Shown here one piece after another: positions 52,503 to 61,154 of a stretch of 64,000 nucleotides of DNA. Within the stretch, counting starts at the first letter, position 1; each line of letters begins with the position of its first letter. The notes under the pieces are model-generated. The model worked only from the letters and a program-made list of their open reading frames with translations, did no database searches and had not been told where the DNA came from. Both the position numbers and the translations under genes were made by a program. Where the stretch lies: the NCBI RefSeq assembly GCF_020531965.1, contig NZ_JAJAWH010000001.1:186001-250000 (forward strand). The letters are read 5' to 3'. The DNA is from Pseudorhizobium xiangyangii (GTDB lineage Bacteria; Pseudomonadota; Alphaproteobacteria; Rhizobiales; Rhizobiaceae).

Positions 52503-53399
52503 ATGCCTGCTTTTCCCCCGCCTTCCTATTCGGCGAAGACCCTTGCTGCCACGGAACAGTTTCCCGACTGTTTGGCATCTGCAGCGCAAGACCTTCTGCA
52601 AACCCATCTCGATCTTCCACGCGAGGTCCACTACGTTGCGGACCTACCGCGCTGGATGCTCAGCCAGGTGACCGTGGCCATACATTTCGAGCATCGTCTT
52701 GACCCCGCTCGCCCTCCGATTTCACCCAACAACCTCGTGGAGGCGGTGAAGACAGCACGTATCGCAAGCCGCAATACGATTCACGGCTTCCTTCAGGAGA
52801 TGCGGCGTTACTCTTTCGTCGAGCCCCTGCCGTGCGACGACAAGAGGCGACGGACGGTTCAGGCCACGGCCATGAGCGAACAGCTTATTCGGCGATACTT
52901 CGATATTCACCTGCGAGCTCTCGACAGGGTCGACGACGGCGGGCGTTACGCGCTGTCCTGTCAGTTTCCGGACCTGTTGTCTCTCGCCCAGCCTCGGTTC
53001 GCACGACTGCTTCTGGCGTGCGAAGGCTGGCACAGGCCGCCTCAGAGTATCGTCAAGTTCGTTCGCTCGGACTCCGGAAGCAGCGTTCTGCACGATCTGG
53101 TCAGCACAGTGCCGTCTTTGCCGGATGATGCGAAATCACCTATCTGGGTAGGCAACGTGTCACCAGGTGCATTGTCCGCGCGATATCGCATCTCGAAAAC
53201 GCACACCGCCCGGCTTTTCAGATCAGCCAAGAGCGCTGACCTGATCGGCTGGGCGAACAGGAGCAACCGGGGCGAATGCTGGGTTTCACCGGCGCTCGTC
53301 CGCGCCTACCGCCTTTGGCAGGCGGAAAAGCTTGCGGCCGTTTCCCAGGCCTTCAATGAGACTTGCCGCATCGGCAGCATTGCATCACCGCTCGCGTAA
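52503..53399 (+). CDS. Unrecognised protein with two helix-turn-helix-like segments
   Basis: 298 residues; I do not recognise the family. Residues about 75-110 (SPNNLVEAVKTARIASRNTI, then HGFLQEMRRYSFVEP) and about 220-255 (GALSARYRISKTHTARLFRS, then AKSADLIGWANR) each read like a helix-turn-helix with a following wing, suggesting a two-domain DNA-binding protein. There is no signal peptide or membrane helix. It stands alone, converging on a small secreted-protein gene through a strong hairpin. The ribosome site is poor (TTTTTTGAATG). The protein is rich in Arg and Leu and codon use seems normal. Confidence 0.65.
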   Translation: MPAFPPPSYSAKTLAATEQFPDCLASAAQDLLQTHLDLPREVHYVADLPRWMLSQVTVAIHFEHRLDPARPPISPNNLVEAVKTARIASRNTIHGFLQEMRRYSFVEPLPCDDKRRRTVQATAMSEQLIRRYFDIHLRALDRVDDGGRYALSCQFPDLLSLAQPRFARLLLACEGWHRPPQSIVKFVRSDSGSSVLHDLVSTVPSLPDDAKSPIWVGNVSPGALSARYRISKTHTARLFRSAKSADLIGWANRSNRGECWVSPALVRAYRLWQAEKLAAVSQAFNETCRIGSIASPLA

Positions 53400-53413
53400 C
53401 GATGCGACAGTAA

Positions 53414-53437
53414 GACGGGGCGTTCAGACGCCCCGTC
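53414..53437. terminator. Strong hairpin between convergent genes
   Basis: GACGGGGCGT-TCAG-ACGCCCCGTC is a perfect 10-bp GC-rich stem with a tetraloop, 15 bases after one stop and 7 before the opposing one. It should terminate in both directions although T-runs are lacking. Confidence 0.7.
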
Positions 53438-53443
53438 CACCGA

Positions 53444-53779
53444 TCATTCATGGATGGTATACGAACCCATCTCGCAAAGGTTTTCAGTGTCGGTGGTCGT
53501 GTCCAGGTCCGATCCTTCCTCGAACTCGAACTTCATATCGTACGTGCAGACAGCGCGACCGTCGGCGATGGTGATTTCGATGCTTTCGCCGGGGTTCAGC
53601 ACGTCCTGTCCGAAAACGTCGTCTTCCCATTCCTGAACACCGACCGGCGAGGAGTAGAAGTGCGTCAGGACCGAGTTCGTTGCATTCTTCAGCGTGAACA
53701 CGAGGTCTTCTGCCTTTGCGGGAATTGTTGCGCACAGGAAGACTGCCGACGCTACGACAGCGAACTTAAACTTATTCAT
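53444..53779 (-). CDS. Small secreted protein of unknown function
   Basis: 111 residues from the ATG at 53779, which opens a signal peptide (MNKFKFAVVASAVFLCATIP, cleavage after AKA). The mature 89 residues are acidic and beta-rich: DLVFTLKNATNSVLTHFYSS, LNPGESIEITIADGRAVCTY and a second cysteine in NLCEMGSY. I recall similar small exported proteins in alphaproteobacteria, sometimes misnamed argininosuccinate lyase; that name has no support here. The two cysteines could form one disulfide in the periplasm. Function unknown. Confidence 0.8.
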   Translation of the reverse strand: MNKFKFAVVASAVFLCATIPAKAEDLVFTLKNATNSVLTHFYSSPVGVQEWEDDVFGQDVLNPGESIEITIADGRAVCTYDMKFEFEEGSDLDTTTDTENLCEMGSYTIHE

Positions 53780-54114
53780 GATTTCAATCCGTTGAGAGTT
53801 TACTTGGCGAAGCTTCGTGGGTATCCCTAGCGGAGTGTCGCGCAAATCGGAAGCCGTCCGCCGTGCCATTTTTGGGACTATCTGCGTCATGATCCGGTAG
53901 CATCCGGATCGGCTTCAGTAAGCTGGGCTGGCACGCATTGCAGATGCAAGCTTGCCCGCCCTCCTGTTGATCGATTGAAGCCCGGAGGCCCTTTGGGTCA
54001 CCAGCAGCCTATTGATGATCTTGCGATACGGCACTTTTCTCGTCGCATAACCTTGCAACGCTTCTCCGGCAGGGTCTTTAATCCACCCACGGTCCCTGGA
54101 AGGAGAAGCCAATC
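53780..54114. other. Divergent intergenic region with an inverted repeat
   Basis: 335 bases between the small secreted-protein gene and pncA. Apart from the GATCCGG repeat I see no gene or clear regulatory motif; the pncA ribosome site GGAAGGAGAAG is at its right end. Confidence 0.4.
53891..53910. repeat. Inverted repeat GATCCGG-N6-CCGGATC
   Basis: GATCCGG-TAGCAT-CCGGATC has perfect 7-base arms. It lies 111 bases upstream of the small secreted-protein gene and 205 upstream of pncA. Could be an operator or an RNA hairpin. Confidence 0.55.
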
Positions 54115-54741
54115 ATGAAAGCCCTGTTGCTGGTAGATATCCAGAACGGCTTCTGCCCTGGTGGCAATCTGCCGGTGCCCGACGGCGACGAGGTCGTGGC
54201 CGTGGTGAACCGCCTGATCGAGGAAGGCGGTTACGACGTAATCGTCGCCTCCCAGGACTGGCACCCCGCCAACCACGGCAGTTTTGCCTCCCAGCATCCC
54301 GGCCGCAGGCCGTTCGAGATGGGAAAGCTTTGCGGCCAACCGCAAATGCTGTGGCCGGATCACTGCGTTCAGGGCACCCCGGACGCGGAATTCCACGCCG
54401 ACCTCAACACGGGAGAGATCGACTACATCCAGCAGAAGGGCGAGAACCCGGCGATCGACAGCTACTCCGCCTTTCGCGACAACGACAAGGCAGCAGTAAC
54501 GGCACTGGCAGGCTATCTGCGGGCCCAGGGCATCAAGGAACTCGATGTCTGCGGCCTGGCGACCGATTATTGCGTCAAGTTCTCCGCACTCGACGCCGTG
54601 GACATGCTGCCGGGTGTCCAGATCTGCTTCATCGAGGATGCCAGCCGCGGCATTGAACCCGAGGGCGTGAGGGCCGCGATCGACGAGATGCGCGCCAAGG
54701 GCGTCGGCGTCGTCAGGAGCGAGCAGATCTTCAAGGACTAG
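54115..54741 (+). CDS. pncA: Nicotinamidase/pyrazinamidase
   Basis: 208 residues of the isochorismatase-like hydrolase fold. Catalytic Asp in LLVDIQNGFCPGGNL (D8), metal-binding SQDWHPANHGSF, lysine in the region around residue 110, and the nucleophilic cysteine in DVCGLATDYCVKFSA. It deamidates nicotinamide to nicotinate for NAD salvage. GGAAGGAGAAG precedes the ATG. It is followed by the AzlC gene 118 bases later, probably a separate unit. Confidence 0.95.
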   Translation: MKALLLVDIQNGFCPGGNLPVPDGDEVVAVVNRLIEEGGYDVIVASQDWHPANHGSFASQHPGRRPFEMGKLCGQPQMLWPDHCVQGTPDAEFHADLNTGEIDYIQQKGENPAIDSYSAFRDNDKAAVTALAGYLRAQGIKELDVCGLATDYCVKFSALDAVDMLPGVQICFIEDASRGIEPEGVRAAIDEMRAKGVGVVRSEQIFKD

Positions 54742-54859
54742 GCAGCGCCCGCTCCGTCCTTCCAGCAGAAGCTTCAGTGGAATCGATCGATACATCAGCG
54801 CAATTGAATTGCGCTGATCCCTGCGCATGCCTAAAGGCTGTGACGAGGAAGGATCCCCC

Positions 54860-55576
54860 ATGAACCGTAGCGATTTCAAAGAAGGCCTGAGAGGCGGTGC
54901 CATCATCGCGTTGTCCTCGGCCCCATTCGGCGTTCTCTTCGGCGCCGTCGCCATCGACAATGGCCTGAGCTTCCTCGAAACGCTGCTGATGAGCGCCACC
55001 GTCTATGCGGGCGCCAGCCAGCTCGTCGGGATAGAGTTGTTCGGCCAAAACGTCGAGCCGTGGCTTGTCGTACTCTCGGTCTTCGCGGTCAATTTCCGCC
55101 ATATTCTCTATTCGGCGGCAATCGCCAAATACATCCGGCACTACACTCCGCTCCAGAAGGCTCTCGCCTTCTTCCTGCTTGTCGATCCGCAGTTCGCCGA
55201 CAGCATTCGGCGTGGCGAAAGCGGACAGGGCGTCAGCTTCTCCTGGTATTTCGGCTTCGGCGCGGTGATCTATGTCTGCTGGAGCATCTCGACGATGATC
55301 GGCGCCTGGTTTGGGAAGATGATCGGCAACCCCGCCTCCATCGGCATCGACATCCTGCTGCCGGTCTACTTCCTCGGCATGGTGCTGGCATTCCGCAGCC
55401 GCTGGGGCTTCTTTCCCGTGGTAATCGCCAGTGCCATCGGCTCCGTGGCCGCCTATCACTTCGTCGGTTCGCCCTGGCATGTGAGCCTTGGCGCCGCCGC
55501 CGGAATCCTCGTGGCGACGGTTCTCCCGCTCGACACTTCGAGCACGCGCGAACTGCCGCAGGAAAGCGAGGGCTGA
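54860..55576 (+). CDS. azlC: AzlC-family branched-chain amino acid exporter, large subunit
   Basis: 238 residues from the ATG at 54860, preceded by AGGAAGGA. Family-typical sequence: GAIIALSSAPFGVLFGAVAI, TVYAGASQLVGIELF, and VNFRHILYSAAIAKYIR, with about seven hydrophobic helices. AzlCD (YgaZH-like) exports branched-chain amino acids, methionine or toxic analogues. The AzlD gene begins two bases after its stop. Confidence 0.92.
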   Translation: MNRSDFKEGLRGGAIIALSSAPFGVLFGAVAIDNGLSFLETLLMSATVYAGASQLVGIELFGQNVEPWLVVLSVFAVNFRHILYSAAIAKYIRHYTPLQKALAFFLLVDPQFADSIRRGESGQGVSFSWYFGFGAVIYVCWSISTMIGAWFGKMIGNPASIGIDILLPVYFLGMVLAFRSRWGFFPVVIASAIGSVAAYHFVGSPWHVSLGAAAGILVATVLPLDTSSTRELPQESEG

Positions 55577-55578
55577 CC

Positions 55579-55893
55579 ATGGGGGAAACGCTCGATACAG
55601 GGACCGTCCTGCTGATTCTGGCCGCCGCTGTCGCCACCTATCTGACACGCATTGGCGGCTACGTGCTGATCACGCGGATGAAGGCGATCCCCCAGCGCAT
55701 GGAGGCGGCGCTGAATGCGGTGCCGGCCGCAGTTCTCACGACGCTCGTGGCGCCGGCATTCTTCAACGGCGGTTGGGACGTGAAGATCGCGCTGCTGGTG
55801 GCGCTTGCAGTGGCTATGCGCCACCCCGGCCTGATCATGCTCGGCGCAGGCTGGGCGGCAGTCATGGTCTGCCGCCACCTGTTCGGCCTCTAA
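55579..55893 (+). CDS. azlD: AzlD-family exporter small subunit
   Basis: 104 residues with three to four membrane helices. TYLTRIGGYVLITRMKAIPQ and RMEAALNAVPAAVLTTLVAP are standard AzlD sequence. It follows azlC by two bases, and the pair forms the exporter. Its stop is ten bases from the convergent pepP stop. Confidence 0.92.
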   Translation: MGETLDTGTVLLILAAAVATYLTRIGGYVLITRMKAIPQRMEAALNAVPAAVLTTLVAPAFFNGGWDVKIALLVALAVAMRHPGLIMLGAGWAAVMVCRHLFGL

Positions 55894-55903
55894 GCCGTAT
55901 CGA

Positions 55904-57733
55904 CTAGGCGAGCGGCTCCGTCGCCCGCACCAGCCAGTCGCGCACCGCCGCATCCTCGATCAACGGCGTCAGCTTCTCGCGCGTCTTGGCGTGATAGGCG
56001 TCGAGCCATTCGCGTTCCTCGGCCGTCATGAGTTCCGGCAGGATAAGGCGGCGATCGATCGGGCACCATGTCAGCGTTTCGAAGGCAAGCATCGGCATGT
56101 CGCCGCCCGCGACCTCCTCGGCGTCCTTCACATGGATCAGGTTTTCGATGCGGATGCCGTAATGGCCGGGACGGTAATAGCCCGGCTCGTTGGAGAGCAT
56201 CATGCCGGGCAGCAGTTCCTGGGTCGAAAGCCGCGATATGCGCTGCGGACCTTCATGGACCGAAAGAAACGAACCCACGCCATGGCCGGTGCCATGGGCG
56301 AAGTCACCGCCCGCCTTCCAGAGCGCGATGCGCGCCAGCGGATCGAGATCGCAACCGCGCGTGCCCTTCGGAAAGCGCGCCGTGCTGATGGCGATCATGC
56401 CCTTGAGTACCAGCGTGAAGAAGCGCTTGCGGTCTTCCGGCACCTCGCCGATCGCCACCGTGCGGGTGATATCCGTCGTGCCGTTGATGTACTGGGCGCC
56501 GGAATCGATCAGGAACAGCTCGCCCTCGTTGAGCAGCCGGTCGGTTTCCGTCGTCACGCGGTAGTGCATGATCGCCGCATGTTCGCCGGCACCCGAAATG
56601 GTGTCGAAGGAGATATCCTTGAGCGGGTTCTGCATCCGCTCTCCCACCCTGACGCGGGCCCCCTCCAGCGCATGGACCGTCTGGATCTCCCTGACGCTAC
56701 CCGTCGGCTGCTGGTCAAGCCAGTAGAGGAATTCGACGACGGCAGCACCATCCTGCAGATGCGCCTTCGCCGCGCCATCCAGTTCCGTGCGGTTCTTACA
56801 TGCGCGCGGCAGTTTTGCCGGATCGGAAGCCTCGATGACCTTGCCGCCGGCATCGTGAATGGCGACGCCGAGGGCAAGCGGTGCAAGGTCGGGATCGAGC
56901 AGGATCGGGCCACGCTTGGCAAATACCGCCAACCGTGCGGAAAACTCTTCCGGAGGCCGCTGCTCGCTGATTTGCGCCAGATAGGCACGTGTTTCGATAT
57001 TCGTCTTGCGCGCGTCGAGAAAAAGCTCCGGCTTGCCTTCGGCAGGAACGATGGCGCGCGCCAGCGGGTGTGGCGTATGCGGCACGTCGTTGCCGCGAAT
57101 ATTGAAGATCCAGGCAACGGAGGATGGATCGGTGATCAGCACGGCGGCCGCACCTCTTTCCTTCACCTGCGCGGAGATACCGGCGATCTTTTCGCTGGCC
57201 AGTGTCCCGGCATGCTCCGCCTTATGGATCGCGACTGCACCCATCGGCTCAGCGGGCCGGTCGCTCCAGATCGCATCCACAGGGTTCGACGGAACGAAGA
57301 CCAGCGACCCGCCGATCTCGGCCAGCGCCTTTTCAAGGCGCCGGACCTCGGCGGTGGTGTGCAGCCATGGGTCGATACCGAGGCGGAACCCCTTCGAACC
57401 ATTATGCGACAGCCACAAATGCGGCGGCTCGTTGACGAGGTCGCCGCCGGTGAAGACGCTGCCGTCCACCTGCTCCTTGAGCTGCGTCGTATAGCGCCCG
57501 TCGACGAAGACGACCGCCTGCGACCGGGTGATCAGCGCGATGCCCGCCGAGCCGGTGAAGCCGGTCAGCCATGACAGGCGCTCGGCGGATGCGGGCACAT
57601 ACTCACCCTGATACTCGTCGGCCCGCGGCACGAGAAAGCCGTCGATGCCGAGATCGGCGAAGCGGGACCGAAGGGTCCTCACGCGTTCGGGGCCGAACTG
57701 CGGAGCTGACTTGGTTTCGAAGGATTGGAACAT
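55904..57733 (-). CDS. pepP: Xaa-Pro aminopeptidase, long three-domain form
   Basis: 609 residues, the long eukaryote-like aminopeptidase P with two creatinase-like N-terminal domains and a C-terminal pita-bread domain. Dinuclear metal ligands are seen in LIDSGAQYINGTTDITRT, AHGTGHGVGSFLSVHEGPQ, and LSNEPGYYRPGHYGIRIENL. It removes N-terminal residues before proline in the cytoplasm. It is monocistronic by appearance, converging on azlD. Confidence 0.94.
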   Translation of the reverse strand: MFQSFETKSAPQFGPERVRTLRSRFADLGIDGFLVPRADEYQGEYVPASAERLSWLTGFTGSAGIALITRSQAVVFVDGRYTTQLKEQVDGSVFTGGDLVNEPPHLWLSHNGSKGFRLGIDPWLHTTAEVRRLEKALAEIGGSLVFVPSNPVDAIWSDRPAEPMGAVAIHKAEHAGTLASEKIAGISAQVKERGAAAVLITDPSSVAWIFNIRGNDVPHTPHPLARAIVPAEGKPELFLDARKTNIETRAYLAQISEQRPPEEFSARLAVFAKRGPILLDPDLAPLALGVAIHDAGGKVIEASDPAKLPRACKNRTELDGAAKAHLQDGAAVVEFLYWLDQQPTGSVREIQTVHALEGARVRVGERMQNPLKDISFDTISGAGEHAAIMHYRVTTETDRLLNEGELFLIDSGAQYINGTTDITRTVAIGEVPEDRKRFFTLVLKGMIAISTARFPKGTRGCDLDPLARIALWKAGGDFAHGTGHGVGSFLSVHEGPQRISRLSTQELLPGMMLSNEPGYYRPGHYGIRIENLIHVKDAEEVAGGDMPMLAFETLTWCPIDRRLILPELMTAEEREWLDAYHAKTREKLTPLIEDAAVRDWLVRATEPLA

Positions 57734-57989
57734 GGGTGCTTTCCGGATGATCTGAATTCAGCGGGAGGTGACGTGATACTAGCCGATCGGGAACAGGATT
57801 CGCCAGAGCAAGGCGCAAATGCCTTTCGATTGTGCAGCTGCTAACAAGCACTGATGAGCAGAAGAGCATGCCATGCGCGTGGCGCATAACACCATTGATG
57901 CAGCCCCTCTGACTAACCCGAAACGAAGCGCTTATATTCCAATCATCGAACGGGCGCCGAACAAGGCCCGTGACAAAAGGAATATCACA

Positions 57990-58163
57990 ATGGCCACCTC
58001 AATCTTTCGCACTGCCTTCGAACGCATCGTTGCAGCGCGTGAGCGTCAGGCCAGCCGCTACGTAAACGGCGCACTGATGAGCCTGGACGACCAGACCCTG
58101 AAGGGCATGGGCACCAGCCGCGAAGAGCTTCGCCGCAAGGGCGCAGCCCCTTACGTATTCTAA
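57990..58163 (+). CDS. DUF1127 (YjiS-like) small protein
   Basis: 57 residues from the ATG at 57990, preceded by AAAAGGAATATC. The sequence has the DUF1127 pattern of basic helix followed by LMSLDDQTLKGMGTSREELR. In Agrobacterium and Rhodobacter small DUF1127 proteins bind RNA and affect phosphate and carbon physiology or sRNA turnover. A strong rho-independent terminator lies 110 bases downstream. Confidence 0.9.
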   Translation: MATSIFRTAFERIVAARERQASRYVNGALMSLDDQTLKGMGTSREELRRKGAAPYVF

Positions 58164-58254
58164 TCAAACGGCCGGCAGAGGGTTCTCCCTCCCCCTTCTC
58201 CTGCCCTTGGAATACGGCATACCCGCTTGAGCTCTCCTCCCAGGCTCGCGGGGT

Positions 58255-58274
58255 CGATCAGGATCTCCTGATCG
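58255..58274. repeat. Palindromic CGATCAGGATCTCCTGATCG
   Basis: CGATCAGGA-TC-TCCTGATCG is an uninterrupted near-palindrome immediately before the terminator stem at 58276. The two hairpins in tandem could form a longer 3' structure on the DUF1127 message. Confidence 0.6.
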
Positions 58275-58275
58275 C

Positions 58276-58308
58276 AAGGCGACACCTCACGGTGTCGCCT
58301 TTTTCTTT
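58276..58308 (+). terminator. Rho-independent terminator of the DUF1127 gene
   Basis: AAGGCGACACC-TCAC-GGTGTCGCCTT is an 11-bp stem with tetraloop followed by TTTCTTT. It is the clearest intrinsic terminator in the window. Confidence 0.92.
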
Positions 58309-58376
58309 GGATTTCATAACGGCAAGACGGCGCAGGATTGCACAAAATGCAATGCTGCGCCGCAACATAAGGAATA

Positions 58377-59261
58377 TTAGAAACTGCCGTGGCGCAGGTG
58401 AATCGTCACCCAGCCATTTCGCCAGATGGTGTGGACGTGCCTCAGCCGGACACCGTTGTAGGCCGCGAGCACCTTCCACCGCTGCTCCGCCAATATTCCC
58501 GACAGGACCACCGAGCCGCCAGGCGCCAGATTGGCCGCAAGCTGCGGCGCCATCTTCATCAGCGGCCGGGCAAGAATATTGGCGATGATGAGATCGAACG
58601 GCCCTTCTTCGGCAAATGCCGGCGAGTGGAAGCCCGGCGCTGTCTCCAGGCGGATTCCGGAGGCGATGCCGTTGCGGCGGACGTTCTCCTTGGCAACCGC
58701 GACCGCGATCGGATCGATGTCGGTCGCGAGAATCGGAATGTTGCGAATTTTTCTGAGGCCGAGTGCGAGCACTCCGCTTCCTGTACCAAGGTCGAGGGCG
58801 CGACGAATCGGCCGCGAGCGGGCGACAGCCTCGATCATTTCAAGGCAGCCGGCCGTGGTTCCGTGATGGCCGGTACCGAAGGCTTGGCCCGCATCGATCT
58901 CGATGGCGATGTCGTTAGCCTTCACCTTGCTGCGGTCATGGGAGCCGTGGACCAGGAACCGCCCTGCCCGCACGGGCTTCAGCCCTTCGAGCGACTTGGC
59001 GATCCAGTCGACGTCCGGGATGACCTCCCTCTCGATGGCTGCGTCGGGATAGGCGTGGGAGAGACCATCGACCATCCGCCGAAGGATATCGTCTTCCTCA
59101 TCGGTCATCATGTAGACCGAGGCTTCCCAGATGTCGCGTTTCTCGTCCACCTCGGTAGTACCGACGGCGAGATCCTCCTCTCCGAAAACCTCGGACAGGA
59201 TATCGAGAATGCGCGCGGCATCCTTTTCAGTCGCGGTGACGTAGAGGCGGATCTCGCTCAA
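58377..59261 (-). CDS. prmA: Ribosomal protein L11 methyltransferase
   Basis: 294 residues from a TTG at 59261, giving the usual rhizobial N-terminus (M)SEIRLYVTATEKDAA. An upstream TTG at 59324 is possible; no ATG fits and neither has a good ribosome site. The L11-binding N-terminal domain precedes the SAM-binding LDLGTGSGVLALGLRK, ATDIDPIAVAVAKEN and the motif IIANILARPLMKMAP. It trimethylates L11 in the cytoplasm. Confidence 0.92.
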   Translation of the reverse strand: MSEIRLYVTATEKDAARILDILSEVFGEEDLAVGTTEVDEKRDIWEASVYMMTDEEDDILRRMVDGLSHAYPDAAIEREVIPDVDWIAKSLEGLKPVRAGRFLVHGSHDRSKVKANDIAIEIDAGQAFGTGHHGTTAGCLEMIEAVARSRPIRRALDLGTGSGVLALGLRKIRNIPILATDIDPIAVAVAKENVRRNGIASGIRLETAPGFHSPAFAEEGPFDLIIANILARPLMKMAPQLAANLAPGGSVVLSGILAEQRWKVLAAYNGVRLRHVHTIWRNGWVTIHLRHGSF

Positions 59262-59340
59262 GGGACGGTTCTTTCGGACGATTTCAGGTGAAGGACGGAT
59301 GCCATAAAGGGCGCACGCCTTCAACCGCCAACCGCTTGCC

Positions 59341-59940
59341 TCAGCCGCTGATCAGGTTTTCGAGCTTCTTGATCGCAGTTTCAGGGTTTTCCCCGTAGGA
59401 AATGGTCCCGGCAAAACGACCGCCCGCGTCAAGCAGGAAGACAGATGCGGTGTGGTCCATCGTGTAGTCGCCGTCCGGCTGTTTCTCGTCCAGCGGCACC
59501 TTCTTGAAATAGACCTTGAAGCCCTTCGCCATCTCCGTGACTTTCTCCGGCGGGCCGGAAATGCCGATGATGCGGTCGCTGACATTGGAGATGTACTGGT
59601 CAAGAAGCTCAGGCGTATCACGCTCCGGATCGATGCTGACCAGATAGCCGCCAAGCTTCGTGCCGTCCGGATCGACCTGCTTCATCCAGCCGTTCAGTTC
59701 AAAGATCGTCGTGGGGCAGACTTCCGGGCAATGCGTGAAACCGAAGAACAGCGCCGTCGGCTTCTGTCGGAAGGCCTCTTCCGTGATGGGTTGGCCATTC
59801 TGCGCCACGAGCTGGAAGGGAACGCCGAAGGGACCTTCCGCGATCTGCTCCTTGCTTCGCGTCACTTCGAAGGTAAGCCATGCCAGCACGCCGCCTAGCA
59901 CGACGACGGCGGCCCAAAGGATGATGCGCAGCGTTCTCAT
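59341..59940 (-). CDS. SCO1/SenC-family copper chaperone
   Basis: 199 residues. A membrane anchor at residues 6-24 is followed by a thioredoxin-like domain with the Cu-binding CxxxC in FGFTHCPEVCPTT and the distal His in DYTMDHTASVFLL. It delivers copper to the CuA centre of cytochrome oxidase or reduces that site. No oxidase gene is adjacent; a 52-residue membrane protein is encoded upstream on the same strand. Confidence 0.93.
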   Translation of the reverse strand: MRTLRIILWAAVVVLGGVLAWLTFEVTRSKEQIAEGPFGVPFQLVAQNGQPITEEAFRQKPTALFFGFTHCPEVCPTTIFELNGWMKQVDPDGTKLGGYLVSIDPERDTPELLDQYISNVSDRIIGISGPPEKVTEMAKGFKVYFKKVPLDEKQPDGDYTMDHTASVFLLDAGGRFAGTISYGENPETAIKKLENLISG

Positions 59941-60097
59941 GTCTTCTCTCTTAATTGCCGGTTCACACGCTCGACAGGGTTTCGATTAAGACAAAGCCAC
60001 CGAGCGGGCAAATCAATAGCGCGTTGGAAGGCCCGGCGCGCTGATTTGTCTCAAATCGAGCGGGCGTCAGATCGAGACGTCAGAGGCAAAAGGAATA

Positions 60098-60256
60098 TCA
60101 GAGGCAGGTCGAAAGTCCGGCTTCGCCGAGCGTCAGAAGCATGGTCGAGCCGTACTGCATCCAGCCATAGAAGGCCGCGGCGAACAGCCCCGTCCCCATC
60201 AGGGAGGCGAGGAGCAAAAGCGGGAGACGATGGGCCGGGGTCAAAACCTGTTCCAT
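60098..60256 (-). CDS. 52-residue single-helix membrane protein
   Basis: A short gene reading MEQVLTPAHRLPLLLLASLM then GTGLFAAAFYGWMQYG and ending GEAGLSTCL. AGGA lies about eight bases upstream of the ATG, and it ends in TGA. One or two hydrophobic stretches (about residues 11-32 and 36-45) suggest an inner-membrane small protein. It is on the same strand as the SCO1 gene 157 bases downstream. I do not recognise a family; support is the ribosome site, a coherent membrane profile and lack of an alternative gene. Confidence 0.6.
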   Translation of the reverse strand: MEQVLTPAHRLPLLLLASLMGTGLFAAAFYGWMQYGSTMLLTLGEAGLSTCL

Positions 60257-60523
60257 AGCTTCATCCTAGCGCCAAACCTTCCCGACTGGAAGTGGCCGCG
60301 TCCGCAGGATTGTTAGCCGAAGTTTAACATCTCCCCGGCATGCTGTTGGCGCGAAGGTGGATTCCGGTCAACGTTGCCTCCCGGCACGAGCATGACCAGA
60401 ACCACACCGACATGACGTCATCGAGATCTTCTCGCCTCCGCATCGCATCCGAACAAATCATGGCAGCCTGAATGGCGGCATCCGCGGAAAACTGCGGGCC
60501 CATTGGCAGGTGGGGGAAAAGAT
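60257..60523. other. Intergenic region before cheW
   Basis: The 267 bases between the small membrane protein and the CheW gene contain no supported gene. GGTGGGGGAAAAG at its right end is the cheW ribosome site. Confidence 0.4.
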
Positions 60524-60991
60524 ATGAGCAACGCCATCAAGCAATCGGGAGCCTATCTCGAGATCGTCTCCTTCCATCTCGGAGACCAGGAATTCTGCAT
60601 CGACATCATGGCAATCCGCGAAATCCGCGGCTGGGCGCCGGTCACCCCGATGCCGCACACACCGCCTTACGTGCTGGGTCTCATCAACCTGCGCGGCGCA
60701 GTGATCCCGGTTATCGACATGGCCTGCCGCCTCGGCATGAAGATGACCGAACCTTCCGAGCGTTCGGCGATCATCGTCACCGACATCGCCGGCAAGCTGG
60801 TCGGCCTGCTCGTCGAACAGGTCTCCGACATGATGACCATCAAGAGCGAAGACCTGCAGCCTGCGCCGGAAATCATTCCGGAAGCGCAGCGCGCCTTCTG
60901 CCGCGGCATCGTGGCGCTGGAAAAGACCATGGTCTGCTTCCTCAACCTCGACACGGTCATCGCCGACGAACTGACGCGCGAAGCCGCCTGA
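60524..60991 (+). CDS. cheW: CheW-family chemotaxis coupling protein
   Basis: 155 residues from the ATG at 60524. A single CheW domain with LEIVSFHLGDQEFCIDIMAI, EIRGWAPVTPMPHTPPYVLG and GLINLRGAVIPVIDMACRLG. It links chemoreceptors to CheA. No other chemotaxis gene is in the window, so this is a stand-alone copy as often seen in rhizobia. Confidence 0.93.
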   Translation: MSNAIKQSGAYLEIVSFHLGDQEFCIDIMAIREIRGWAPVTPMPHTPPYVLGLINLRGAVIPVIDMACRLGMKMTEPSERSAIIVTDIAGKLVGLLVEQVSDMMTIKSEDLQPAPEIIPEAQRAFCRGIVALEKTMVCFLNLDTVIADELTREAA

Positions 60992-61154
60992 CACGACCAA
61001 AACCCAGCGAACGGCCCCGAGACCGGGGCCGCTCGCAGATGTTACAGCGCCATTTTCTGCACAACTAAGTCTTGTGCACTTCTGGAACCTTAGTCACCTG
61101 CTGCCAGTTCTCCTATCGTTGCGAGGGACATCGCTGAACCTAGGGAGAAAACAA

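Noticed and set aside
55991..57574. Long plus-strand frame opposite pepP (527 codons)
   Set aside because: Antisense shadow; the minus strand encodes a full aminopeptidase P with all metal ligands.
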